Source of the DNA: Helicoverpa zea
Lineage: Eukaryota > Arthropoda > Insecta > Lepidoptera > Noctuidae
DNA: 64,000 nt
Assembly (NCBI RefSeq): GCF_022581195.2
Contig: NC_061470.1
Span: 2,914,001 to 2,978,000, forward strand
Direction: 5' to 3'
Shown here: positions 22,701-32,059 of the stretch, piece after piece
Layout: each line of letters begins with the position of its first letter
Position numbering within the stretch: the first letter of the stretch is position 1
Notes under the pieces: model-generated
What the model was told of the DNA's origin: nothing
Database searches by the model: none
What the model saw: only the letters and a program-made list of their open reading frames with translations
Made by a program: the position numbers and the translations under genes

Positions 22701-25700
22701 ACTTAGAAAGTACATACAAACTTAGAAAAGTTGCATTGGTACTAGCCTGACCTGGGATCGAACCCGCGCCCTCATACTTGAGATACTGGTCCTTTACCCA
22801 CTAGGCCACCACGACTTTTTTTGACTCTTTGGTTGTCTGATGTTGGTTGGAAAAATGTAAAAAATGCGACGAGAACGGTGCGCGTTTCGTGATGCATTTT
22901 AGCAAATCGGGATACATTATAATATAAAAAGTAATTTAACTTTAATGATTCAAGGATACAATTCCCATACTAACCGTCAGTCATAAACTTGATCTTCGTA
23001 TCCTTAGTGACATTGCCTTCGAACCTCATCAAGTAAGACACCTCTTTGCTACTCAGCCCCAGTTCATACCCCACTCGAGCGGACATGGCTACCGCTGCCA
23101 CTCTTCTTGGTTCTGTCACGGCTATCATTTTGTGTTCAGCGTAGCCAGCTTCGTAGAGAAATTGGGGTATTTGGGTTGTTTTTCCACTGCCTAGAATTGA
23201 AAGAAGTTACTATGTAGTAAATACACACATAGGAAGTGGTGAAGGGCAGGCGTTCTGGGGGCTGTCTTTGGTAATTTTTGATGTTCAAAAAGTATAGTTT
23301 TGCAGCCAAGTCTGAATGAATGATATTTGAGTTTGGATTTAAATTAATAATTGCATTGAGACACCTTTTGACACATGGTCAGTTAAGGCCACGTGCTTAT
23401 GTGATAAAATGGATTAAAATCTTAAAGTAGTAATATATGATGCCTTAGTTAAAAATTACCATAAGAATCTCTTCTTTATTCTCTTCATTATTTACTTTTT
23501 TAACGTTAATAATATATCTAAAATTAATACAAATACAAACAAAATTAAGAAAATTGTCACCTTTGATCTAAAAATGCACAAGCATAATTACAATGCATAA
23601 AACATGTATTTTTTTATCCATTTTTAAAAGGACTTATATGAATATCTCAATTAATTATCTTACCTGTTTCACCAGCAACAATAAGAAATTCATTCTCGTT
23701 GATTAACTCCATAATCCTTTGCTCCTCACCCAGTATTGGTAATTTCAACCTTGCTACCTGTATCTTAGGGTCCCTTTTCACTTCTACATGAACTGTATTA
23801 TGTTCTAGCAAAGGTTTCTTTTCGATTTTAACTTCCTCAGCTTTCTTCTTATCATTAGCTTTATTTTTATTCTTATTTGCAGTTTCTATTTTTGGATCAT
23901 CTGATGATTTTACATCACTTTTGGAAATATTTTCTTCAATTATATCAGTATTTTTTGTTTCTGCATCAGGGATTTCAATAACAGCGTCAGAATTTTCATT
24001 TTTAGTGCCTTCATCACCTTCTATTAATTCTGGTTTATCATCATCATCATCATCATCATCATCAGATTCTGATGTACTTTCATCAGAGGATTCCTCTAGA
24101 CCAACAACATTTGGATCATATTTCTTCTTTTTTATTTTCTCAGCATTATCCATCTTTAAAAGGCGGAGACGTTTTTTGGCACCTAGAAATCAATTAATAC
24201 CAAATTATTACAAAGTTTTTTATTGAATACTTTTTATTTAAAAATTCTCAATTCCTCTACATGCTATGAGAGCAAGTTTTAATAAGAAATGTAAAAATTA
24301 ATCTATACTAATATAATGTAGGGGAAATTTTTCTGTTTGTCTCTACTGAAGCAATTTGAAAAATTATAATTACACTCCTCTTGGGTAACATAGACTATAT
24401 TTTAACACAAAGTAGTGGGATGCTGTTGAATAGGCTAGTAATCAATATAAACTCAAATTACTACAAAAAAGCCTAAAACATACCAGCAATACTGCTAAAC
24501 TTTTTATTCTCATTTTCCTCTGAAACCTCTTGCGTTGTCAATTCCGAGTTCAGTTCATTGAGCTTCCTCAATCCTATCGTCTGTACTGCAGATATGCCTG
24601 TTAACTGTTTGACTTCTTCTGCGGTAGCTTGCACTTGTGATAGTGACTCTAGAAGGGACGCTCGCTGGAATATTGAAAAAGTATGTTTAGTAAATGGTGG
24701 TAGGCAATTTTGAAATCTTTGTGCATGAGTTAGGGAACTGTTTTTCACTGAATTCTTTGATCTTTGATAAATATTATGAAGAGGGAAACCGGCCTCGGCA
24801 AACGTAGTGTAGGACATCCTCAGGCACGGTGGAGTGATGACTTGCGCAAGACAGGCAGACAGACTTGGCAGGAGCTGGATGCGAGAAGCTGAAAATCGAT
24901 CTCAGTGGCGTGCACTTGGAGAGGCCTATGTCCAGCAGTGGACTGCGATAGGCTGATGATGATGATGATGATGAAGAGGGAACATTTTTTCTCTGTTTTT
25001 AGGTACCCTAGAGGCTCAGAAAATACATTTTCTCACTTTTTCCTGTTGAAAAAATGTTCACTATTGGGAAGCTACATTATCAAATCAAATGATACTCAAT
25101 AGAGCACTCAGGCAATACAAGCTGTGCTTAGTAAGTGGTTTCATGTAACCACAGTGTAAGGTAACTTTTACATACATAATATTAATAAAAATATTTGTAC
25201 TTACATTTTCCTTCTTCTGTTTCTTCTCGACAATCTTCTCTAGTCGTTTCCTCTGAGCTTTGGAAAGGAATCTGGTCTTCTCTTTCTTTTCTTTGACCAC
25301 CTTAGTGTCACGTTTCTTCGATGGCAGAGCCAAAAGATTGGTAGCATCACTGGATCCATATTCATTTGTTGCAAACTCCAGTTGTATCTGAAATTACAAA
25401 TAAACATGTGAGTGGGTAATATATTAGTATATTTTTAGTAGTAACTAACAGCTTCATATGATTCACATTCTCACAGTATGATCCAAAATTTTGAAAATAA
25501 GCTTATAATCAAAACAGGTTAATTTTTTCTTATTTAAATAATGTCCTGCTGCTAGATATTATTAAAACACTTGTACGTAATTATATTCCTAGTCAAGACG
25601 ATTTGAGATCTCGGAGAAGGGCACATTTTCAAGAAAATATTGTTTAATATTTTACCTCATTGGTTTGAGAGTCATCTATGTTCGTCTTCACAACTTGTCG

Positions 25701-25730
25701 CGCTTTAGCGTTGTAGCGTGATTTACCCAT
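7743..25730 (-). CDS. kz: DEAH-box ATP-dependent RNA helicase DHX37 / kurz
   Basis: This helicase releases U3 snoRNA from the 90S pre-ribosome during 18S rRNA maturation in the nucleolus (established for DHX37/Dhr1). Nineteen exons on consensus GT-AG sites, in 5' to 3' order: 25730-25656, 25387-25205, 24664-24484, 24182-23664, 23190-22975, 22304-22063, 21574-21428, 20932-20783, 19455-19290, 17828-17609, 17202-16974, 15675-15550, 15185-15045, 11099-10944, 10530-10335, 9823-9599, 9167-9026, 8515-8313 and 7822-7743. The sum is 3597 nt (1198 residues), close to the fly and human proteins. The start MGKSRYNAKARQ is the family N-terminus. Motifs: acidic run SESDDDDDDDDD in exon 4, GETGSGKT across the exon 4/5 junction (about 315-322), DEAH (about 413), SAT, STDVAETSITI (about 675) and QRAGRAGR (about 721). 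The C-terminal extension ends SLYWPPLK. Exon 13 is the first member of a large tandem array; the copy used in vivo is not known. Partial copies of exons 9, 10 and 11 also lie in introns. The gene is head to head with the TFIIIC gene. Confidence 0.93.
8920..9015. repeat. Helitron-like fragment in kurz intron 17
   Basis: This fragment contains TAGCTTCCACGGGACGCGGG and AAACCGCTAGCTGCAACTAG, the same degenerate motif seen near 6850 and 47270. It abuts the donor of exon 17 at 9026. It is non-coding. Confidence 0.4.
11258..11648 (+). mobile_element. Full-length tRNA-derived SINE (family A) in kurz intron 14
   Basis: The head reads GTGGTGGCCTAGTGGGCAAA (A-box region), followed by GGTTCGATTCCAGG (B box) about 45 bases later. 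The body includes TCGTTACGGGTAGTCAGAAG and TTAGACTGGAAGCCGACCCC, and it ends in GGAGGATGATGGATGA. A nearly matching copy lies inverted at 22425-22820. Only the head and B box recall a tRNA, so it is a SINE rather than a tRNA gene. Confidence 0.85.
11937..12088 (-). repeat. Truncated distal end of the kurz exon-13 array
   Basis: This is a rearranged partial unit. Positions 12012-12050 match the middle of the exon (ACGCCAACATCTTGCCGTAT on the plus strand). Positions 11955-11990 hold a diverged version of the exon start on the minus strand (AAGTGACGCC). Neither has both splice sites. It marks the boundary of the tandem array on the side facing exon 14. Confidence 0.6.
12089..15186 (-). repeat. 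Tandem array of about 19 copies of kurz exon 13 with its short intron
   Basis: Each unit is one exon coding for the helicase segment VTPLGKAVSAFPLLPRYGKM ... LVSALTVPE, plus a 36-bp spacer. Exon ends (plus-strand CCTCAGG) start at 12089, 12266, 12443, 12619, 12796, 12935, 13111, 13288, 13427, 13566, 13742, 13919, 14058, 14234, 14411, 14587, 14727, 14867 and 15044. Spacings fall into two classes: 176-177 bp (complete exon) and 139-140 bp (exon lacking its first part, VTPLGKAVSAF). The complete exon is 141 nt, phase 0 at both ends. By eye about five copies (ending at 12089, 12266, 13742, 14234 and 15044) keep both a CAG acceptor and a GAG|GT donor. Others have a CCCGGG in place of the acceptor, a GC donor, or a lost GT. 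Between 12935 and 14411 the pattern 176+177+139 gives a higher-order 492-bp repeat. Confidence 0.92.
16096..16640 (-). pseudogene. Two partial tandem copies of kurz exon 11
   Basis: 16096-16243 and 16490-16636 each repeat the last ~45 codons of true exon 11 (encoding CRLYSSAVFQH, EQHPPDLC, RPVDDLVLTMKCMGID), including a usable GT donor. Both lack the first half with the QRAGRAGR motif VI; upstream, in the frame that would follow exon 10, there is a TGA. The copies also share their flanking intron sequence (for example TTTGGTATGGATATA, ACCTTTTACATCCAAATG), so blocks of about 390-480 bp were duplicated in tandem. They look like dead exon remnants inside intron 11. Confidence 0.85.
18036..18365 (-). 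pseudogene. Partial tandem copy of kurz exon 10 and its upstream intron
   Basis: 18036-18170 is almost identical to 17692-17828 (encoding EEDSLAPAIKACRQPLWVLP ... APAGARLC). The similarity continues through about 190 bp of intron (ATATAGGAATCAATTTTATA, AATAAACTAGCTATC). The copy keeps the AG acceptor but stops before the motif V part (STDVAETS) and has no donor, so it cannot replace exon 10. Offset between copies is about 344 bp. Confidence 0.85.
18385..18956. repeat. Long interspersed non-coding repeat in kurz intron 9
   Basis: It starts AACCGGCCAAGTGCGAGTCG with GAAGGGTTCCGTA, and ends with a GACGGACA tandem run (18873-18904) followed by AGGGTTCCGTTTTTGCCATT and TACGGAACCCTAAAAA. GGGTTCCGTA near the start and TACGGAACCC at the end are inverted. 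It has no ORF. This repeat type is very common in moth genomes; its class (MITE or other) is not settled here. Confidence 0.7.
19478..19630. mobile_element. MITE-like inverted repeat in kurz intron 8
   Basis: The left arm (GCACTACAAAAACTTAAACA, then CTGTTGAACGCTTGTCTAAA) is matched in inverted orientation by the right arm (TTTAGACAAGTTTTCAACAG, then AAAGTTTTTGTGGTACG). It lies only about 25 bp upstream of the exon 9 acceptor, so its hairpin sits in the branch-point area. Confidence 0.7.
19945..20045 (-). pseudogene. Partial copy of kurz exon 9
   Basis: 19945-20041 closely matches the 5' ~85 nt of true exon 9 (19369-19455; coding for EKEMKRARKARRKAKQKSKA), including the acceptor (plus-strand TTCGACCTAATTGG). 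It lacks the acidic 3' half and the donor. It lies about 590 bp upstream in intron 8, beyond the MITE. It is best read as a duplicated exon fragment. Confidence 0.8.
20218..20450. mobile_element. MITE with ~63-bp near-perfect terminal inverted repeats
   Basis: 20218-20280 (CTATAGTTCGGCCATTCAGA and onward) is mirrored at 20388-20450 (ending GAATGGCCGAACTATAG). The two arms appear identical by eye over about 60 bases, with a ~107-bp centre. The ends are consistent with a TA target duplication (Tc1/mariner-like). Near identity of the arms suggests recent insertion. It lies in kurz intron 8. Confidence 0.85.
21631..21754. mobile_element. Small MITE-like inverted repeat in kurz intron 6
   Basis: TCCGTCAGTTGCACAA at 21631-21646 pairs with TTGTGCAACTGACGGA at 21739-21754. 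Internal segments also pair (AAATCTATTGCTG with CAGCAATAGATTT). Total length is about 124 bp with no coding potential. It lies about 55 bp upstream of the exon 7 acceptor. Confidence 0.75.
22425..22820 (-). mobile_element. Full-length tRNA-derived SINE (family A), inverted, kurz intron 5
   Basis: This is the inverted counterpart of 11258-11648. On the plus strand it begins CATCATCCTCCGAGCC, passes TTGGGGTCAGCTTCCAGTCT, and ends with the B-box complement CCTGGGATCGAACCCGCGCC and the head complement TAGGCCACCACGAC. The strong similarity suggests two insertions of a fairly young family in the same gene. Confidence 0.85.
23225..23345 (-). repeat. Repeat family D fragment in kurz intron 4
   Basis: ACACATAGGAAGTGGTGAAG, then TTTTGATGTTCAAAAAGTA and TTTTGCAGCCAAGT, recur in the same order at 41395-41560 (same strand) and inverted at 32455-32640. 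This is an interspersed family, possibly the 3' end of a retroelement. It has no ORF. Confidence 0.55.
24300..24450. repeat. Helitron-like fragment in kurz intron 3
   Basis: It begins TATACTAATATAATGTAGGG, passes GGGTAACATAGACTATATTT, and ends near AATAGGCTAGTAATC. These are the degenerate landmarks of the same family as 6785-6900. It is non-coding. Confidence 0.4.
24789..24976 (+). mobile_element. 3' end of an RTE retrotransposon (5'-truncated) in kurz intron 3
   Basis: It nearly matches the last ~160 bp of the full-length RTE at 59475-59635 (GCCTCGGCAAACGTAGTGTA, GGAGGCCTATGTCCAGCAGTG-like end), followed by a (GAT)n tail. It has a small internal duplication (GGCAGACAGACTT). This is a typical dead-on-arrival 5' truncation. 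Confidence 0.85.
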
Positions 25731-26319
25731 CGTTAAGGACTTAAATTGTAACACTACGAATTAAAGTTTAGCTACGGTTTTTTAACATTTCATTTAAAAA
25801 ACATAACCATCAGAACCGTGAAATAAAATCCATCAAAATCCAACGTGTTTTTGTTATGACTTTATTTTTTTTAATTCGTCTATCTACTAGAGATTGACCA
25901 AAATTAACTTACTAAATGTTTATGATGTCACAGATAAAAATATATGTACGTTGATATTCTAGCAGAACAAACAGAATACTGAAAACAATATTAAGTGTAT
26001 TCATTTCAATGTTATTATGCTTTAAAACCAACAAGGCAGAAAAAAGCGTAGGTAATTAAATAAAACAAAAAATAATAGTAAAAAGTTGCATATTTCGTGA
26101 CATTTTTGGAGTCGTTCAGGGTATTTTTTACTAAATAAGCGTATAATAGAATCTCTTAACTTTTGATCATTCGGCTACTGAAAAGAATGCTCCCAACACA
26201 TCTTTGCAGTGACACTGAACCATCTGTCACTGTCACATTCACGTTTTTACCTAGAAAAAATTTATAAACAATGTGCGAAGTGCGATTTTATTTCTAATTC
26301 ATTATAATAGTATACGAAA
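25731..26319. promoter_or_regulatory. Head-to-head intergenic region between kurz and the TFIIIC90-like gene
   Basis: 589 bp separate the two divergent start codons. It is AT-rich with no repeat recognised and no obvious TATA box for either gene. A candidate short upstream ORF (ATGTGCGAAGTGCGATTTTA, stop soon after) starts at about 26270, before the GTF3C4-like ATG. The arrangement suggests a shared promoter; this is inferred from spacing alone. Confidence 0.6.
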
Positions 26320-28272
26320 ATGGGTCAAGAAACGTATTTCGAACTGACAAAAAGAGCTGTACCTATCATCAAGAACGAAACTTCTCACATAAAATGGCGA
26401 AATTCAGTAATTACTGTTGTCACCAACAAACGCATACATTTTCTCGAATATGCTTATAATTTGGAGTGTTTGGAAAGGCATATAGACTTCAATGAATTTT
26501 CTATGGCTAGCCCTAAGAACAGTCCGGCGACAGGTGTATGTAAAGCCAAGTTTTTGAAGTCAGAAATGCGGAATTTGGACTACACAGAAATGATAGTCGA
26601 CTCAGCCTTTTGGCCACATAATCCTGCTTTAGCTCAAGAAATGACCAGTGCGGTGATGTGTAAATGGTCACCACTGAATAAATCAAAAGGTGAATGTGTG
26701 TTAGCAGTCCTAAATAACATTGGTGGGGTTGAATTCTTGACGGAACAACAATGTCAGTGGACTAGCATTTTGAATCTATCTCCTTACATGATAAAGGTTT
26801 TAGAACATAATAAAGCAGTAAAATCCTTTGAAGAGCTTAAAGAATCTGTGTATATACTTGAAACATCAGCCATATGTTGGGCAAGAGAATTCAATGCAAA
26901 TAATTCATGCTACTTCGTAACAGCGCAGAAAAGTGGCACAGTTCTATTTTGGCAATTATTTGATAATAAAGATGTAGATTATGTTAAAGTGAAAGGACGC
27001 ATAGAAACTAATATGAAGGATATAACTGCAATTAAATGGATACCAAAATCAGAAAACACATTTTTTCTAATATGTGCCGACGTGTTGGGGCAAATCTACG
27101 CTTTTGATATGCAAATAGAAAATGAGACTTTAAGTCTTATAGATGGTGTCCCGCTTTGGCCCCACAAAGATAGGATGATTGCCATCAGTTTAAAATACAC
27201 CATCATTAACAATCATATTGTTTTCATATGCGGTAAACATAGGCACTTACTTGTCCAAGTCATTGACGATAAAGGAAAGAAAATATCAGAATACATAAAT
27301 AATATTAATGACCACCGAATAACAGACATCTGCTACACAGAAGAAGGAATTTATTTATCAACAGTGAACGTCAAAATATACAAAATTAATGTAACACTGG
27401 ATGACAGTAATTTGAACGTGGGTTTAACACAATTACACCTCAAAGATCCGTATTCAACATACGAATTGTATAGTATGCAATTCTCAAGGAACAATGTTGT
27501 GTGTGCATTAGCAATGAATGACCGAAAAGTTCTAAGCAGAAAAGAAGCCTACCGATTAGAAGTTATTTTCATCAGTACAGAATCAAAACTTGAATCAATG
27601 CTACCAACACTCTTAAACAATCCGACAGAGAAATTAACATACTACTGGGATTGCATTGAAGTTCTACGATTTCAGATCAATAAGTTCAGAATAATTCCTA
27701 AGTTAGACTATACTAAACTGTACGAAGAAGCCAAACAAAATCTTTATAAGCTAAAAGTATATTATATACTCATGATTTATATTACAAACCTGAGAAAGGT
27801 TTTAAGAATACATTCAGAATTAATTTTACCAGAAACGTCTCGGGATACCATAAAAGAAAGAATGCTATATTTACATGCAAACATATTGCTTAGTAAGTTA
27901 TGTAAGAAATTCAAAACTGAGGGAAACCGCAATAATTTGGATATGGAAACTTTACAAGGTAGTAAAAAATATTTAGAGTTTTATGAGAAAAAATATAAAA
28001 TCGAGATCGGATGTGACAATAATGTACGTGAATGTGAAAATTTGTTCACGGAGAACAAATGTGAGTATATTTGTCAATGTTGTGATGAAAAACTTGAAGG
28101 ATTGACATGTAAAGATGGACATTTAAACATGTTGTGTATGATCACTTTTACTCCGATAACGGGCGATGATTATTTGTACTGCCGGAGCTGTGGGTCTACC
28201 GCTCGATCTGATTTAAACAGTGAAAATGTGTTATGTACTTTCTGTGATCTACACTTAGTTAAAACTGATTGA
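26320..28272 (+). CDS. General transcription factor 3C subunit 4 (TFIIIC90)-like protein
   Basis: Single-exon frame of 650 codons plus stop. The N-terminal ~400 residues have the spaced W-D/W-x-x and short beta-strand pattern of a WD40-type propeller (for example AVMCKWSPLN, AICWAREF, ITAIKWIPKS, ITDICYTEEG), as in the TFIIIC delta-subunit domain. A helical middle follows. The C-terminus carries a zinc ribbon: CQCCDEKL (about 585), CKDGHLNMLC, YCRSCGS (about 620) and LCTFCDLH (about 639). That pairing is characteristic of GTF3C4/TFIIIC90, a subunit of the factor that binds the B box of tRNA genes and recruits TFIIIB and RNA polymerase III. It is shorter than the human protein (about 820). An alternative is another WD40 plus zinc-ribbon protein, but the zinc ribbon at the extreme C-terminus favours TFIIIC90. 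It is intronless while its neighbour kurz has 18 introns, so retroposition or intron loss is possible. Confidence 0.8.
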   Translation: MGQETYFELTKRAVPIIKNETSHIKWRNSVITVVTNKRIHFLEYAYNLECLERHIDFNEFSMASPKNSPATGVCKAKFLKSEMRNLDYTEMIVDSAFWPHNPALAQEMTSAVMCKWSPLNKSKGECVLAVLNNIGGVEFLTEQQCQWTSILNLSPYMIKVLEHNKAVKSFEELKESVYILETSAICWAREFNANNSCYFVTAQKSGTVLFWQLFDNKDVDYVKVKGRIETNMKDITAIKWIPKSENTFFLICADVLGQIYAFDMQIENETLSLIDGVPLWPHKDRMIAISLKYTIINNHIVFICGKHRHLLVQVIDDKGKKISEYINNINDHRITDICYTEEGIYLSTVNVKIYKINVTLDDSNLNVGLTQLHLKDPYSTYELYSMQFSRNNVVCALAMNDRKVLSRKEAYRLEVIFISTESKLESMLPTLLNNPTEKLTYYWDCIEVLRFQINKFRIIPKLDYTKLYEEAKQNLYKLKVYYILMIYITNLRKVLRIHSELILPETSRDTIKERMLYLHANILLSKLCKKFKTEGNRNNLDMETLQGSKKYLEFYEKKYKIEIGCDNNVRECENLFTENKCEYICQCCDEKLEGLTCKDGHLNMLCMITFTPITGDDYLYCRSCGSTARSDLNSENVLCTFCDLHLVKTD

Positions 28273-28360
28273 ATTCCTTTGTTTGTGGAATTAAAATTGA
28301 GTTGTTTCTAATATTTGTTTTATTGGATGTCCAACTCTCGAATCGACTAACTATCGACGA

Positions 28361-28570
28361 TGACCGCCTTGGTGCAATGGTCATAATGCCGAACTGCCGA
28401 ACTGATTCTCCCGGTTTCGATTCCCGGTACGGTCAACATTTTTGTGATGACCAAGCATGCGTGGTGGCTGTAGTTTGGGTGTTATAATATGATATGTATT
28501 TATAAGTATATATAGTTTATCAGTTGTGTTAGCACCCATAACACAAGCTAACAAATAGCTTACCAACTGT
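28361..28570 (+). mobile_element. tRNA-derived SINE (family B)
   Basis: TGACCGCCTTGGTGCAATGG forms the A-box head and GGTTTCGATTCCCGGTACGG the B-box region. The tail contains AAGCATGCGTGGTGGCTGTA and CAGTTGTGTTAGCACCCATA. An inverted copy with the same order lies at 42935-43172. It starts less than 100 bp after the GTF3C4-like stop codon, so it may contribute to that gene's 3' UTR. Confidence 0.8.
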
Positions 28571-28652
28571 GTGTCGCGATATAAACAAAACTCAAATATC
28601 CTAAAAAAATGCAGAAGCTATAAAATAATTAATAAAAATTAAATTCAATGGA

Positions 28653-28713
28653 AAATTATAGAAAATATACCAATAATGTCAGCAATCATTATTGGTATAT
28701 TTTCTATAATTTT
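28653..28713. repeat. Perfect 26-bp hairpin
   Basis: AAATTATAGAAAATATACCA and the following ATAATG are followed, after an 8-base loop (TCAGCAAT), by the exact reverse complement ending TGGTATATTTTCTATAATTT. The arms are AT-rich, with no flanking ORF. It could be a minimal foldback element or a transcript hairpin. Confidence 0.8.
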
Positions 28714-29232
28714 ACAGCATATAGCATACAGCAACTATCTACTGATACCAAAAGTGGCGTGTTATTACAAGTAAAGATTAGTACTTAATAAAACTAAATC
28801 TTATCATCATAGAATTAAAAGAAATTGTTTAGTTTGTCTTCGATACGATATCAAAGAAATTCTTGAAACTCATGCTGATTTTCCGTATTTCGCCTGAAAA
28901 GATGGATGGATTGCCTGAAAGATGATATGAATAGGAAGGGAGTGAGTGTCAGTATGACGAGTGACAGGGGAAAATGGGAGAAAATGACATATTGCGCCGA
29001 CCCCAAGTAAAATTTGGGAACAGGGCAGGAGAAAGAAGAAGAAGCCTAAGCCGAAGAAGTTTCATAAATGCATCACGTTTGATGCCGCTTTCGATGCTTC
29101 TGAGTAGGTATACTTAATGCTTCTTTACTACTTACTCACAAAGAATATGTTTTCATGGACAATATTCTCTGATCTCGATCTCCGAGGAAAATTATCGTAG
29201 GTACAGCAAAAAGAAAACAAGGACATTGTGAA

Positions 29233-29434
29233 GTTATCGGCACGAATCTTGAGCTATGAACTACATCTGCGCAGAAGTAATTTATTGGGTCCCTTTTGTG
29301 GTATGAAGTGAGGCGCGGGAGCGGGCCAAAGCGGTGATTGCATCGCGTCATAGCCGTCACTCGGGATTGGTTCTTTGCTAATAAATCACTTCTGCGCAGA
29401 TGTAGGTCAGAGCTCAAGATTCGTGCCGATAACT
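29233..29434. mobile_element. MITE with ~53-bp inverted ends
   Basis: The left end GTTATCGGCACGAATCTTGA ... ACATCTGCGCAGAAGT is mirrored on the right as ACTTCTGCGCAGATGT ... TCAAGATTCGTGCCGATAAC, with a few mismatches in the middle of the arms. The centre is GC-rich (GAGGCGCGGGAGCGGGCC). It is non-coding. Confidence 0.8.
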
Positions 29435-30219
29435 ATACGCTTAAGTGCTTGGTTTTCTTTCAGATCTACCAGTAAATATTTTCTTACAGCCTTACTTATA
29501 AACGTGAATTAAATATAAGTAATACTTAAGGGCTGTTTAAGAAAATTCTTACTTATAAACGTAGCTTAATCATGTCTTAACTAACATTTAATCACTACTT
29601 AAGACTTTAAGTAGTGATTAGTTAAAATGTTGCTTAGAAGGTGATTAGAGATTTTATAAGTAAGGGGGTTAGAGCTTTAGTTCTGAAATAATCGCTATGA
29701 CAGTGAGGCAACAGAAAGTGCATCTGTCTGCGCAAATGCTTGTGAATGAGTGTCGAATATAGGTACAAAACAAACAACTCTCTTGGTTTGGAAGTTGGTT
29801 AAAAACACTTGAAAAAAATCTGATAAACACTTGTAAGAAATCAACGGGTGCGGTTGCTACCGATATGATAGTAAGTAATTCAGTTAAGAGATTAGTTATC
29901 GAAAGATGCCCCGTCATAGTAACAAATAAAAATTATCTGTAAGATTGTGTCGCCTTAACTTACCTTATAAACGGGCCGGTGGCGTCCTAACTTGCAGATA
30001 GTAAATGGTAAAGATGGCTAATATTCACTATATACCTATAATACCTAGGTCCTCCTTTTGAGCTAGGTATATAAGTCGGGTAGGTAGTTAGTATTTTTCA
30101 ATGCAATAAGTAGGCTATTAAGTTAAAGTTAAGCGGCAGAAAAGAAATTAAAAAGAAAATTTTATACAAAAAGCATTTTATTCGAAAAATAAATAGAAAA
30201 ATATTCAGTCAACAATAAC
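29435..30219. other. Gene-free spacer with short palindromes, 3' of the first FABP gene
   Basis: Contains TCACTACTTAAGACTTTAAGTAGTGA (a palindrome at about 29591-29616) within repeated CTTATAAACG words (29501, 29553, 29965), probably a degraded foldback element. The polyadenylation signal of the first FABP gene (minus AATAAA) is at about 30177-30182. No gene is supported. Confidence 0.5.
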
Positions 30220-32028
30220 TTAAGCCGCTTTGTAGTATCTCTTGGCAACGCCATCCCAACCTTCACGGGTGATGGTCTGAAAATAAAAACAAAAATATGA
30301 CCATAAACTTATTTCTGGAAATAAAAAAATATGTGTTATGACACAAGTTTTGTGCAAAAACTAAATTGTGCAAATGCACACGAAGTATTTTTGTGCAAAA
30401 GCCTAAAGTTTATAACGCTTTCGAACTAAAATGGCTGAATTAATTTGGATTGAATTTGAATTTCGTATTGAGATACCTAGGTGGATATGTAGTTGGAAAG
30501 GGTAATTTTATTTTATTAAGTGCTTAAAGCAAGAAATAGCTTATCACTTATTTTCTCTAATGAAAAAATACACGTCACTAAGTAAATTAAACTTGGCATA
30601 CTTGGCTCTCTGAACATATCTCCAACGGCGATTGACTGGTTTCGTAGTTACCTGTTTGGCCGCCGTCAACGTATATGCATAGAAGACGCATACTCTTCAT
30701 GGTGCTATACTTCTGTTAGCGTGCCACAGGGTGGCGTTTTATCTCCTTTACTCTTCGCGATATTTATTAATTCTATTTCCAAAAATCTTCTTTCTTCCTA
30801 CCACCTTTATGCTGATGATTTACAAATTTATAGCCAAGCTGCATTCTCGGAATTGGCAGATGCAATCGCTAATATTAACACCGACTTGGCTACAATTTGC
30901 GAATGGAGTCAGGCTTATGGTCTCAAAGTCAATCCAGCAAAAACTCAGGCCATTGTAGTTGGTAGCTCTAGATTGATTCAAAAGATTGACTGGCTGCAAC
31001 TTCCCCCTATTTTTTTTGGTGGCACTGCTATTTCAATCGGGGACAAAGTTAAAAACCTAGGGATTGTCATTGACAAAAATTTTACATGGGGTCCCCAACT
31101 TCAAGAAATTAGCCGGAAAGTGTTTGCATCTGTCAGGTCCTTGAGGAGATTACGAAACTTTCTCCCGACAGCCACCAAAATGGCGCTTGCACAATCCCTC
31201 CTGCTTCCAATCCTTGATTATGCTGATGTCAGTTATCTCGATCTCACTGAGGCACAGCTTGATAAACTTGAGCGACTTCAAAACGTTTGTATTAGATTTA
31301 TATTTGGCTTGCGCAAATATGATCATATTTCTGAATTCCGTTCAAAACTCAAGTGGCTTCCTATACGTCTTCGCCGGAATACTCATATCCTGTCTTTACT
31401 GTACAACATTTTGTTCAATCCAAAAAACCCGTCCTATCTAAAAGAACGTTTTAAGTTCCTTAATGACACACATGCAAAATGTCTAAGGTCATCTGAGAAT
31501 TTGAGGCTAGAGATGCCATTGCATTCCACTAGCTTCTTTGATAAATCTTTTACCGTTCAAGCTGTGCGGTTGTGGAATGCATTGCCCGTGACAATAAGGC
31601 AGGCTCAATCTCTAGCAATCTTCAAGAACCTGGTGAAAAAGCACTACCTTTCCAATTTATAATCCAGTAAAATACCATATTGTTGCGGAGTAGGTATCAC
31701 TAAGTTTATTGGCAACTTTCAATATATATTATATATATACATATTTGTGCTATTTTATAAATATATTTATTATATGTATATGTATTTATTTATTTTTTTA
31801 TTTTGTCTATTTTTAGGTATTAATATTATACATAGTACACCAAAAACTACCTGCAATACAGTTATTTCTTTTTTATTCTCAATCCATCCAAAGGTTGTCT
31901 GTAAGAGATCGCTTTTAGCGATAAGACCGCCCATTGTGTCACCGACTTTTAAATCTGTAGATCAGTGTTTTGTTGTTGTTTTTGTTTTTTTTTTTTTTTA
32001 ATTTGGTGTACATAATAAAGAGTATATA

Positions 32029-32059
<31 letters not shown>

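Noticed and set aside
23921..24226. Serine-rich plus-strand frame
   Set aside because: Antisense of the acidic-run exon 4 of kurz (GAT repeats read as ATC/TCA).
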